Shown: in pieces, positions 8,958 through 17,255 of the stretch
Layout of the letters: each line of letters starts with the position of its first letter
Position numbering within the stretch: position 1 is the first letter of the stretch
Source of the DNA: UBA7957 sp965224675
GTDB taxonomy: Bacteria > Pseudomonadota > Gammaproteobacteria > Granulosicoccales > Granulosicoccaceae
NCBI GenBank assembly: GCA_965224675.1
Contig: CBDDAA010000002.1
Location: forward strand, 248,001 to 312,000
Direction: 5' to 3'
DNA length: 64,000 nucleotides
Program-made: the position numbers and the translations under genes
The notes under the pieces: model-generated
The model's input: only the letters and a program-made list of their open reading frames with translations
The model's database searches: none
What the model was told of the DNA's origin: nothing

Positions 8958-9631
8958 TGGGATAACTTCAAAACTTTTCTCAAGCGTTTGATGCCCAATC
9001 TGCCAATCTCGAAAATATTTAGCCTTTTTTTGGGTATTTCACCAATGACTGGAAGTGATGAGGTCTCGTGATGTACTGCGGGCAGTGAAATTACGCCTGA
9101 TTGATCGAATAATGTATCACTTTTTAATATTTCTATAAAATATGAGAAATCAAATGTTTTAACAGTCGTAGAATTAACCTCGAAAGGGGCATGCACTACA
9201 AGCTGTAATCCTTCGCTAAGAACCTCATTAAGATTTTCAAGTCGGTCGTCGATAAGTATCAGATGCCGTCTGTGCACATTGTATTTTTTTTCAGCCAATG
9301 AAATTGCAAATTTCTTGCTCAGCCCACCTCGCAACAGCTCTATTATTCTAAATTGTCGAAGAGCCTGAAAAAACATGTCTTTTGCTGAAATACAAGCGTT
9401 AAAGCGAATCCCTTGTGCCTCAAGAAATCCGCGAATTTTAATGGCGTCAAATTTAGATCGGTGAGTGTATAAGACGATAGGCATCTCAAGGCTTGCCAAA
9501 ACACTGGCCATGTTTTTATGAAGCTGGACTATTTCTTTTGGTAATCCTTCACTCGGATTTCCGCCATAAATTATCACTCCATCCAGGTCGACCAGCAGCA
9601 ACGGCGCACCTGATTCCTGATTCACTCCCAT
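8954..9631 (-). CDS. HAD-superfamily phosphatase-like protein
   Basis: The 225 residues begin with a HAD motif I (LLLVDLDGVI, aspartates at about 16 and 18). Motif II is likely the threonine of IVLYTHRSK near 75, and motif IV is the acidic pair in LILIDDRLEN near 125. This arrangement supports a Mg-dependent phosphohydrolase, but the substrate is unknown. The gene overlaps the phosphoribosyltransferase stop by 10 bp and the downstream glycosyltransferase start by 4 bp. I infer it acts on the same pathway, possibly dephosphorylating a 5-phosphoribosyl residue transferred to a glycan. The C-terminal 60 residues are outside the HAD core and not recognised. Confidence 0.75.
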   Translation of the reverse strand: MGVNQESGAPLLLVDLDGVIIYGGNPSEGLPKEIVQLHKNMASVLASLEMPIVLYTHRSKFDAIKIRGFLEAQGIRFNACISAKDMFFQALRQFRIIELLRGGLSKKFAISLAEKKYNVHRRHLILIDDRLENLNEVLSEGLQLVVHAPFEVNSTTVKTFDFSYFIEILKSDTLFDQSGVISLPAVHHETSSLPVIGEIPKKRLNIFEIGRLGIKRLRKVLKLSQ

Positions 9632-10281
9632 TCCTTTATCTTACGATCTTGCAACCAGTTGGAGTACTCTTCCAGATATGGGCTATTTTGAGACCAGGGA
9701 TAATGGTGAATCCTCTCAGAGATATAGAAGTCTGGTTTTAATTTTGATTTTATTTTCTTGTAATGAATAGACCAGGAAATAACCGCTATTTTATAATCAG
9801 ATATTTTTCCGGAAATCTGAGTATTAACTACATATTCCAGTGTTTGTCCGGTTTCTATTGCATCATCGACGACAAGTATATTCTTATAAGTTTTATGATC
9901 TTCCACCAATTCTGAATGATTTTTATCAAGTGCGCTGAATTGGTCCATGACGACTCGTAATAAGGGCCGAGTGATTGGTAGGTTATACAAGAAACTAACC
10001 ATATTCCGGATGAAAGCAAACCTGGCTAACTTTTGCTTTATAAGACTACCTTTGCGTCGCACTCGCACAATTTGTAGTGGTAAATCCAAACTTTCTGACA
10101 CTATGGTAGCAGGTAGCAATGCACCGTTAGCAATTCCTACGATCAAATTGGGACAAAATCCACTTTCCTTTACACGTACTGCTAAAGCCTCAGAGAGAAC
10201 AATAGCCTCTGTTAATGAAACGAATAGTTTGTCGTCTACGTGCGTATATCGCTCGACAATTGTCTCTGCGTCACTGGACAT
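9622..10281 (-). CDS. Type I phosphoribosyltransferase in polysaccharide locus
   Basis: The 219 residues carry the PRPP-binding signature ILVVDDAIETGQTLEYV near residue 140, with the two acidic residues followed by the TG(Q)T phosphate loop. NLIVGIANGALLPA near 45 matches the first conserved loop of type I PRTases. The C-terminal HYPW segment resembles purine-salvage PRTases. Its position between a Wzy-like gene and a HAD-like gene argues against ordinary nucleotide salvage. I infer transfer of 5-phosphoribose to a glycan acceptor, as in PRPP-dependent ribofuranosylation. The start is ATG at 10281 without a strong Shine-Dalgarno site. A purine or xanthine PRTase remains the alternative. Confidence 0.78.
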   Translation of the reverse strand: MSSDAETIVERYTHVDDKLFVSLTEAIVLSEALAVRVKESGFCPNLIVGIANGALLPATIVSESLDLPLQIVRVRRKGSLIKQKLARFAFIRNMVSFLYNLPITRPLLRVVMDQFSALDKNHSELVEDHKTYKNILVVDDAIETGQTLEYVVNTQISGKISDYKIAVISWSIHYKKIKSKLKPDFYISERIHHYPWSQNSPYLEEYSNWLQDRKIKEWE

Positions 10282-10356
10282 TTAGTGTAGTGCCATTAGT
10301 AAATTATATTCGAAAAAGATGCAACCGCAACAGACGGAGCTGGTTAAATACTCAGA

Positions 10357-11688
10357 TTAGTCCCGCTGCTGTAACATCCGCCTCTTACGACCCATTAATT
10401 GCGAAGCCTGCCTGCGCAAAACCTCAGCTGTACCAATTATTATAACCAGAAAAATCCAAACTGGTTTTACATAATAACTTACATTTGCTATATCCATTAA
10501 GGCCAGAGTAAAGATTCCAAGTGCGAGTGCTTTAGGTAATCCATTACGTTGAATATGTGTCCACATTTTTAGCGACTTAAGCGTGATAATCCCGTAGCTG
10601 AGGTAGTAGAGAACCAGCCCGATAAATCCTGTTGTGGCTAACAACTCAAGGTAGTTTGAATGGGCGTAGACGCCTGAAAACACAGAAAAATTATCAAGCC
10701 CTACCCCGAAAGGATGCTGATTGGCAATATTCCACGCCATTAATGCAAGTCCCATTCTATCTTCAAGGCTGCTGCCAGATCGTTCAACTGCATCTTCATT
10801 ATCATTTTTTACAAATAGATTAACAAAATCTTCCATTCGAGATTCAATCTTCGATTCCAGAATCACTAATTCGTAACGTTCCTGAACCTCTCGTATATCC
10901 TTGACCAAGTAAAAAATCCCACCCAATACAACGCCTATTATAGCAACCCATTTTACAAAATTACCTAAATTTTGTAACCGCCAAAGGCTAAACACCCAGG
11001 CCATACCCAACACCAGCATTAGCATGCCAGTTAGTGCAGTACGCGATCCGCTGTTTAATACAGCTCCGATTAGAACGCCGAAGCAGATCACAGCAATGAC
11101 ACGTTCCAGGCTGGGTGTACTCTTCATACTAAGCAGTACCACCACCAATGCCTGTGCCAACACTGCAGCAACCCCAAAAGTATTAGCATTTCCCAGAGTA
11201 CTGGCCGTTCGTAGCAGACTCCCTCCACCTGCCGCCTCATTCTCAATTTGAGCTTGAGCAACCAAATCATTCAACTCTGTAAAGGTTATAATATATGAAG
11301 CACATACAGCTGCAATGTAGGCCCAAATGATAACTCTGGTACTTCCCTGCCATATACATATTTGTAACATCACCAGAGACAACAATAAAACCTGCGCCAT
11401 GGAAATTGCCTTAAACATGGCTTGTTCCTGATCCGGAGCAAATATGGAAGGAATTAATGCATAACCCAGCCACAATACAACCACTACAATTTCAGAGCTG
11501 ATCCAAAGTTCACGACGTCCTATAATCAGGTACATAAATGTCATTCCGGTCAAAGCAGCCGCAATGCCAATATTTATTAGATTACCACCAGGCATAAATG
11601 ACAATAACATACTTGAGAGTATCGTCATCACCAACAGACTCAAGAGAATGACGCTTTTCTTAGGTTGATTGAAATTACTTGCAACCAT
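10357..11688 (-). CDS. O-antigen polymerase/ligase family membrane protein (Wzy/WaaL type)
   Basis: The 443 residues contain about ten to twelve hydrophobic segments and one larger periplasmic loop at about 240-330. That loop ends in GVGLDNFSVFSGVYAHSNYL, the H-S-N-Y/L motif of the O-antigen ligase/polymerase superfamily. Wzy polymerises undecaprenyl-linked repeat units in the periplasm; WaaL and PglL-type ligases have the same topology and cannot be excluded. The C-terminus is basic (MGRKRRMLQQRD). It lies 24 bp downstream of the AsnB-type gene on the same strand, within the polysaccharide locus that also supplies a flippase and an initiating transferase. Confidence 0.82.
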   Translation of the reverse strand: MVASNFNQPKKSVILLSLLVMTILSSMLLSFMPGGNLINIGIAAALTGMTFMYLIIGRRELWISSEIVVVVLWLGYALIPSIFAPDQEQAMFKAISMAQVLLLSLVMLQICIWQGSTRVIIWAYIAAVCASYIITFTELNDLVAQAQIENEAAGGGSLLRTASTLGNANTFGVAAVLAQALVVVLLSMKSTPSLERVIAVICFGVLIGAVLNSGSRTALTGMLMLVLGMAWVFSLWRLQNLGNFVKWVAIIGVVLGGIFYLVKDIREVQERYELVILESKIESRMEDFVNLFVKNDNEDAVERSGSSLEDRMGLALMAWNIANQHPFGVGLDNFSVFSGVYAHSNYLELLATTGFIGLVLYYLSYGIITLKSLKMWTHIQRNGLPKALALGIFTLALMDIANVSYYVKPVWIFLVIIIGTAEVLRRQASQLMGRKRRMLQQRD

Positions 11689-11712
11689 ACTTTACCCCTG
11701 TTCTTATCAAAT

Positions 11713-13605
11713 CTAGCCGCCGCTCAAACCGTATTCTTCAGCCCATAATCCCAAACATAATAATGGGAACAACTGATCTTTAAAACATTGCCTACCACTC
11801 ATATGGCTACTCAGCAAACCCTCTATTTTCTTTTGATCGAAGTGTTTGGCGATAAAACCTGTTGGTGATAATAATAACTCATTAGTCATCTCCCGCATAT
11901 TCGTTCTGATCCAATCTGCTACAGGTACAGCAAACCCTTGTTTCGGTTTATCTACCAATTCCCTCGGAATATAATCTGCAAGCAGGGATTTGAGAATAAC
12001 TTTTCCTTGCATGCGATGCTGTTTATAAGACAGTGGAAGCGCGGCAGCAAATTCCACAACTTTGTAGTCCAATAACGGCGCTCGCACTTCAAGGCTGGCT
12101 GCCATGCTGGCAATGTCAACTTTGCTCAAAATATCGTCTACCATATATAGGTTTTGATCGACATGACCTACTTGTTCCTGAAAAGTTTTTATGGAAAATT
12201 GCTCAAATAAATCCTCAACCCGATCCAATACCGTATTTGTTAAAAAACGTTGGCGATAATTATCATTATACAACTCGCTACGAGCTGAACGGGAAAATAC
12301 CGCACTACTTGCTGTAAATTGCTCATGAACAGGCAGTCCTGAGTCTTCCAGCATATTAATAATCCGCCCCAGAATTCCCTGTCGCCGCATAGATCTTCGG
12401 CGCGATGAATCAGCCAACAATCCAGCGATTGGTAACCGATTTACCAACTCATGAACGGCGTGGCGTTTTGCCAAACGCTGGTAACGGTTATAGCCTAAAA
12501 ACAGCTCATCGCCCCCATCGCCACTTAGCGCGACAGTAACATCTTTTCTTAAATGCTGACAAAGGAAGTATGTGGGAATGGCAGACGCATCTGCAAAAGG
12601 CTCGCCAAAGTGTTTTTGCAATTTGGGTAGTATACTCATGCCATCAAAAGTAACCCGTTCTTCATAATGATCAGTACCGAGTATATCAGCAACAGCTCTG
12701 GCATCCCTTCGTTCATCAAAGGTATTTTCATCGAATCCAATACAAAATGTTTTAAGCTTTGAATTATTAGATTCACTGGCTATTGCTGCGATTAAGCTTG
12801 AATCTGTTCCTCCGCTAAGAAAAGCTCCCAGCGGAACGTCTGAGATCAAACGCTTTTCTATGCTATCTTTAAGCAAGGCATGTAATTGTTGTTTAGCTTC
12901 GTGCTGTGAAGTAGAGATTTTATTCTGTAAATCAACAGACCAATAGCATTTAACAGAATAATCACCTTTTGTGTTAACCATGACGGTATGCGCAGGTGCA
13001 ATTTTTTTCACGCCTTGAAAGATACTATGGGTATGGGGCACATAACCAAGCGTTAGAAAAGCGTCTAAGCCTTCTGCCGAAATTTCGTTTTTAAAGTCTG
13101 GATGTTTTGCAAGCGCTTGAATTTCCGAGGCAAAAACTAAACCATTTGGAGAGTTAAAATACAATAGCGGCTTTTTCCCCATTCGATCACGTATCAAAAG
13201 AAGCTGCTCTTCACGTCGATCCCACAAAGCAATGGCAAACATACCTTCTAATTTTGCGGGGAAATCCTTACCGTATTTCAAATAACAATATGGAATAACC
13301 TCCGTATCACTTTCAGTTTTGAATTTAACACCATCAACTTCGAATTCGTGACGAAGCTCACGATAATTATATATTTCTCCATTAAATGTAACCCACACGC
13401 GTTTTTCACTATCCGCCATGGGTTGCTTGCCCGTAGCCAAATCGATGATGGAAAGCCGCCGATGACCTAAGCCCAAATTCCCAAGAATTTCCACACCCTC
13501 ACCATCCGGGCCACGGTGACGTATAGCCTGACACATATCCTTCACATGTTTGGTATCTACTTTTTGCTCAGAAATATAATTCCAAATACCGACGATTCCG
13601 CACAT
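11713..13605 (-). CDS. Glutamine-dependent amidotransferase, AsnB family
   Basis: This is a two-domain asparagine synthetase-type enzyme of 630 residues. The N-terminal class II glutaminase starts with the catalytic Cys2 (MCGIVGIWN) and has the RHRGPDG and NGEIYNY motifs. The C-terminal ATP-pyrophosphatase domain has SGGTDSS near residue 265 and an SGDGGDELFLGYNRY motif near 365. Free asparagine synthesis is possible. Paralogues in polysaccharide clusters amidate uronic acids (WbpS-like) or accompany exopolysaccharide operons, and that role is likelier here from context. No UDP-sugar dehydrogenase is present in the window to make such a uronic acid. Confidence 0.9.
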   Translation of the reverse strand: MCGIVGIWNYISEQKVDTKHVKDMCQAIRHRGPDGEGVEILGNLGLGHRRLSIIDLATGKQPMADSEKRVWVTFNGEIYNYRELRHEFEVDGVKFKTESDTEVIPYCYLKYGKDFPAKLEGMFAIALWDRREEQLLLIRDRMGKKPLLYFNSPNGLVFASEIQALAKHPDFKNEISAEGLDAFLTLGYVPHTHSIFQGVKKIAPAHTVMVNTKGDYSVKCYWSVDLQNKISTSQHEAKQQLHALLKDSIEKRLISDVPLGAFLSGGTDSSLIAAIASESNNSKLKTFCIGFDENTFDERRDARAVADILGTDHYEERVTFDGMSILPKLQKHFGEPFADASAIPTYFLCQHLRKDVTVALSGDGGDELFLGYNRYQRLAKRHAVHELVNRLPIAGLLADSSRRRSMRRQGILGRIINMLEDSGLPVHEQFTASSAVFSRSARSELYNDNYRQRFLTNTVLDRVEDLFEQFSIKTFQEQVGHVDQNLYMVDDILSKVDIASMAASLEVRAPLLDYKVVEFAAALPLSYKQHRMQGKVILKSLLADYIPRELVDKPKQGFAVPVADWIRTNMREMTNELLLSPTGFIAKHFDQKKIEGLLSSHMSGRQCFKDQLFPLLCLGLWAEEYGLSGG

Positions 13606-14278
13606 AAAAACCTATTAACCTTTATTGATTAAAAGTGTAAAACACAAAGAATATTAATACTTACGCAACACCTCATATTAATTACCACCCTCACTCAAAA
13701 ACTTCTCAGATTCATTTTATAGTTGTTTAATCAGTTGTTTTTACACAAAATATATCAACATGAAATCTGTGTAGAATCAATTGACTGATTACAGCGTTTA
13801 TTTCCAATGGTTTCATGGGAAAAAATAAAACCTCACCTCTCCTCTCATCACTACAGTTTACAACGGATCGTCATAATATTCCTCTTACCAAGACTTTAAC
13901 CAAAAGCTGGGCCACTGTTGCCACTTAAATAGCAGATAAGAGAATAAGCCCAGAATCTATTGTCTTCATGCCTTGATTTTCCAATGACGAAGTATATTTG
14001 GTTCATCTTCTGCACCAGCAGAACCTGGGTATTATCAGACCACGAGTAGTAGCATTCGAATAAATAATACTGCAAGAATTCACAAAGCATCGCAAGACGG
14101 CTATTTCACACTTTCCAACACAACTAGTCAAGATAGCCACTAACAGCGTCGATAGTCCCGTAAGCAAAGCAGGACTGATCACGTTTGTGCTTTGAAAAAT
14201 AATAATAACGAGCAGTGGACCTAAAAGGCACCGCTGCCATGGTGGGAGGCGACAAGACTTGCTTGTCGAGCGAAGTAC
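13606..14278. other. Intergenic region between divergent asnB-like and lipoprotein genes
   Basis: The 673 bp are AT-rich near the asnB-like start and more mixed nearer the lipoprotein. I see no convincing gene, hairpin terminator or repeat. A 64-codon minus-strand frame at 13896-14090 has no family resemblance. The region must hold divergent promoters for the polysaccharide genes and for the lipoprotein at 14279. Confidence 0.4.
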
Positions 14279-15916
14279 ATGCGCAAACAGATAACTATTC
14301 CTTCTGTCATTGCAATTTCCAACTCTGGTTTCTGTTTAATCAAACCTTTGCTTCTAACGCTAGTGATAGTGTTGACTCTTAGTGCATGTGATAACGGGAA
14401 TGGTGGTTTTTCGGAAACACTTGCACAAACACAGAGTCAGAACGAACAGACTGCGGATAATGACAATTCCACCGAGCCTGATATCGGAGCAGCTGAAGAA
14501 GGTGAAGGCAGTACTGATACATCTTCAGACACTGATACATCTTCAGACACTGATACATCTTCAGACACTGATACATCTTCAGACACCGATACATCTTCAG
14601 ACACCGATACATCTTCAGACACCGATACATCTTCAGACACCGATGCATCTTCAGACACCGATACATCTTCAGACACCGATACATCTTCAGACACCGATGC
14701 ATCTTCAGACACCGATGCATCTTCGGACACTGATTCAGTCAGTAATGACAATACAATCAAATCAATACCCTTTGTCCCTTTTACTTCACCTGCAGTACAA
14801 TTGCCAGCAAAACCTGCATTATCAGAGACAGCTAGCTTTACAGGTCTGGGAACGGTCGTGAAGCGAATATCTGACTACAGCAAGTTTGCCAGTGGACAAA
14901 TGCCGCATTTCAGCGCTCAGAATGACTCTCAACTCAGTCATACTTATTCACGCCATCATCCTTTTAGTAAGAACAATACCTATATTTTAGGCAACGGAGG
15001 ATGGCGATGGCGCGCACTTTGGAATGCTGATGGCACTTTTCTTCGAGAATTAAACCAGGCAGGCTCCGGAGAGGCTGTTTGGTCAAATACCGAAGATACC
15101 TGGATTTACATCGTCGATCATGCCGATCAAAAAAAATTTTCCAAAACCAATGTATTAACTGATGAAAAGAAAACCCTTCACACTTTTCCCTACGAGATCA
15201 GTATAGGAAAATCCGAAGGTGATATCTCAGACGATGATCGTCGGGTTGCATTATCATCTAATAACAATGGAAAGGTTCGAATAACCGCATACAATATTGA
15301 GGATAATACCTATACCGAAAAAACATTGAATCGACCCTATTCAGATTTTGATTGGTTATCGGTTTCGCGCTCTGGTGAATATATTCTTGTATCATACAAT
15401 TCAGGATCCCGGGATGTCGATTTATATACTTGGGATTTAACCTACATCCGGCGCATTAGCAATGCACAGCATGGCGATATTGGATGGGATGAAAATGGTG
15501 ATGAATGCTGGTATTCAGTCGGCTGGCTTGAACCAGATCTTTCCCGTACCACCGTAGGTAAATGGAGATTGTCTGATAACGCATATACTGAAGTTCTCGG
15601 TGGCCCAGGTCGTTTCAACAATCGTCCTGATTCCCTGTCGGGTCATTTATCAGCAAGAGCTACAGACCGCACACCTGGTGTTGTTTATATATCAAATGAT
15701 GACGATGGCGGTCCCTATACGCTCTTCTCAATAAGAACAGACGGCTCAGAAATGATTCAGTTATTTGGCTGGGATGGATCTGCGGTTTCTAGCTATTATG
15801 ATCAGCCACATATGGCAACTAACCGGGATGGTACTGTTGGCGTCTTTAAATCCAATTGGGGCTCGAACGCTGATCCAACTGAGATGTATTTAGTCTATAG
15901 AGATCCAAACAAATAA
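14279..15916 (+). CDS. Putative surface lipoprotein with Asp/Ser/Thr tandem repeat and propeller-like domain
   Basis: Not a recognised family. An N-terminal signal of about 37 residues ends in the lipobox LSAC (TLSACDNGNGG), predicting an outer-membrane lipoprotein. Residues about 80-151 are twelve copies of the hexapeptide (T/A)SSDTD, a flexible acidic stalk. The remaining 390 residues contain recurring blade-like segments (GGWRWRALWNADG, VWSNTEDTWIYIVD, WLSVSRSGEYILVSY, LFSIRTDGSEMIQLFGWDG) that suggest a TolB/WD40-like beta-propeller. It is plus-strand amid minus-strand polysaccharide genes and may have its own promoter. A surface or cell-wall binding role is inference only. Confidence 0.7.
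   Translation: MRKQITIPSVIAISNSGFCLIKPLLLTLVIVLTLSACDNGNGGFSETLAQTQSQNEQTADNDNSTEPDIGAAEEGEGSTDTSSDTDTSSDTDTSSDTDTSSDTDTSSDTDTSSDTDTSSDTDASSDTDTSSDTDTSSDTDASSDTDASSDTDSVSNDNTIKSIPFVPFTSPAVQLPAKPALSETASFTGLGTVVKRISDYSKFASGQMPHFSAQNDSQLSHTYSRHHPFSKNNTYILGNGGWRWRALWNADGTFLRELNQAGSGEAVWSNTEDTWIYIVDHADQKKFSKTNVLTDEKKTLHTFPYEISIGKSEGDISDDDRRVALSSNNNGKVRITAYNIEDNTYTEKTLNRPYSDFDWLSVSRSGEYILVSYNSGSRDVDLYTWDLTYIRRISNAQHGDIGWDENGDECWYSVGWLEPDLSRTTVGKWRLSDNAYTEVLGGPGRFNNRPDSLSGHLSARATDRTPGVVYISNDDDGGPYTLFSIRTDGSEMIQLFGWDGSAVSSYYDQPHMATNRDGTVGVFKSNWGSNADPTEMYLVYRDPNK
14516..14731 (+). repeat. 18-bp coding tandem repeat, 12 copies
   Basis: Twelve units of GATACATCTTCAGACACT/C encode (T/A)SSDTD. Variation is limited to synonymous ACT/ACC and to ACA/GCA. 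The first three units end in ACT, most later ones in ACC, and GCA units cluster at the 3' end. This is the pattern expected from unequal duplication, so copy number is likely to vary between strains. Frames on the other strand are open only because of the repeat. Confidence 0.95.
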
Positions 15917-15929
15917 TCGGGATTTAAGA

Positions 15930-15946
15930 GGGGGCTATTCGCCCCC
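15930..15946 (+). terminator. GC-rich hairpin after the lipoprotein gene
   Basis: GGGGGC and GCCCCC pair around TATTC, 14 bp past the stop codon at 15916. No T-run follows, so it is a weak intrinsic-terminator candidate or a 3'-end stabiliser. Confidence 0.45.
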
Positions 15947-16149
15947 GAACCACCCAGAGTTTTGTGGCATGGCTCACAAAATACTAAAGAATAATTCATT
16001 CAAGCCGATTTCCTACCATTAGATATTCAATTTTTCCAAGCCACTGGTGTACTTCACCCGCAGAATAGTTTTTGCTGAGTTGGAATGATTATACGCTACT
16101 CGAACCTTATATCATTACGAATTGATCCAATCCGGTTAATAAAGTCTGT

Positions 16150-17205
16150 ATGTACATAAACAACTCAATTGTTTTAGCATTTATTTTGTACTTTTTAGTT
16201 TCCTGCACATATACTGGATCAGCTGAAAATATTCCCACCAACGAAGATATAGATACAACAACAGACAGTGATATTCTGTCCGATAGCGATGACCAAAATG
16301 CAGCGACTCCGTTAGAACTTTGTGCCGAACGCCTCGGTAGAAACAAAGAAAATTTGCAAGAAGAGATTCAGAAACTCACCGGCAAAATAGATTTCACTAT
16401 TACCAGCGATGCTGCAGGTTCCGATGGCGCTAACATAATCTGGAACCATAGTGGTATTGACGTAATCTGTACCAAGCGTAACTCTGATCCATTTGCCGTA
16501 AATTTGATCCAAGAACTAAACAATGGACAAATCCTCTATGGTAGTAACAGCAGCGAATACCTAGCAAAGCTTAACGGAGGCATTTTCTTCGGTTACGGTG
16601 GCACTGACATAGTAGCTACTCTCTCTGGTGGAACCTTTTATGGAGGGGAAGATGCAGATATTGTCGATTCTCCACAGGAGTATGACCTGTATAATGGTTG
16701 GAGCTACGCATCCACTAATTCCAGAGGTATTATCAGCGGTTCTTTTGTTGGAGAGTCTGGAAATGACCATGTTTACAATCTGGCAGGTGGTGTCTTCTAT
16801 GGCTCGGATGGAGAAGATAGCGTGCGCATGATGCAGTCGGGTGTATTTTATGGAGGCAATGGCGCAGATTCAATATCTGACCCCATAAATGGCGAAAAAG
16901 GCTTAATGAGTGGAGGTACTTTCTATGGCGAGGCTGGTCATGATTGGGCTGATGATGTATTTGGAGGCTCCGTAAATGGGGGTGCTGACAATGACCTCGT
17001 ACAAAAATTAAAAAACGCTCGTTTCGATGGTAAACAGGGCAACGACCTTGTCTACCGTCTTGAGAATGATGGGACTTTTAATGGTGGTTCAGGTGATGAT
17101 GCTGTTGATAGTATGTCCGGAGGAACTTTTAATGGTGGAGAAGGAAACGACTCACTGGACAGTTACTCTAATGGCATTGTCAGTAACGTCGAGTTATTTC
17201 CATAA
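16150..17205 (+). CDS. Putative lipoprotein with RTX-like Gly/Asp repeats
   Basis: A signal of about 18 residues ends in the lipobox LVSC (ILYFLVSCTYTG), followed by an acidic linker (TTTDSDILSDSDD). From about residue 150 onward there are nine or more repeats of the form SGG(T/V)FYGG-x-G-x-D-x-(I/V), with variants such as NGGSGDDAVD and NGGEGNDSLD. They resemble the calcium-binding RTX nonapeptide GGxGxDxUx but sit on longer spacing of about 20 residues. A lipid-anchored RTX-like protein, not one secreted by a type I system, is unusual. It may form a calcium-dependent beta-roll at the cell surface. It shares signal type and acidic linker with the gene at 14279. Confidence 0.7.
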   Translation: MYINNSIVLAFILYFLVSCTYTGSAENIPTNEDIDTTTDSDILSDSDDQNAATPLELCAERLGRNKENLQEEIQKLTGKIDFTITSDAAGSDGANIIWNHSGIDVICTKRNSDPFAVNLIQELNNGQILYGSNSSEYLAKLNGGIFFGYGGTDIVATLSGGTFYGGEDADIVDSPQEYDLYNGWSYASTNSRGIISGSFVGESGNDHVYNLAGGVFYGSDGEDSVRMMQSGVFYGGNGADSISDPINGEKGLMSGGTFYGEAGHDWADDVFGGSVNGGADNDLVQKLKNARFDGKQGNDLVYRLENDGTFNGGSGDDAVDSMSGGTFNGGEGNDSLDSYSNGIVSNVELFP

Positions 17206-17255
17206 TTTAAATAATTAACTAAATTTTTACAAAGCTGATCCGACCGCGGTTCTTT

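Noticed and set aside
13896..14090. 64-codon minus-strand frame in the asnB-like/lipoprotein gap
   Set aside because: No family resemblance, no ribosome-binding site and no operon context.
14516..14731. Possible CRISPR-like array
   Set aside because: Units are 18 bp, contiguous and without spacers, and lie in frame inside a coding sequence.
14379..14861. Several long frames on both strands over the lipoprotein repeat
   Set aside because: They are translations of the 18-bp repeat in other frames. The + frame with a lipobox and continuing domain is the real one.
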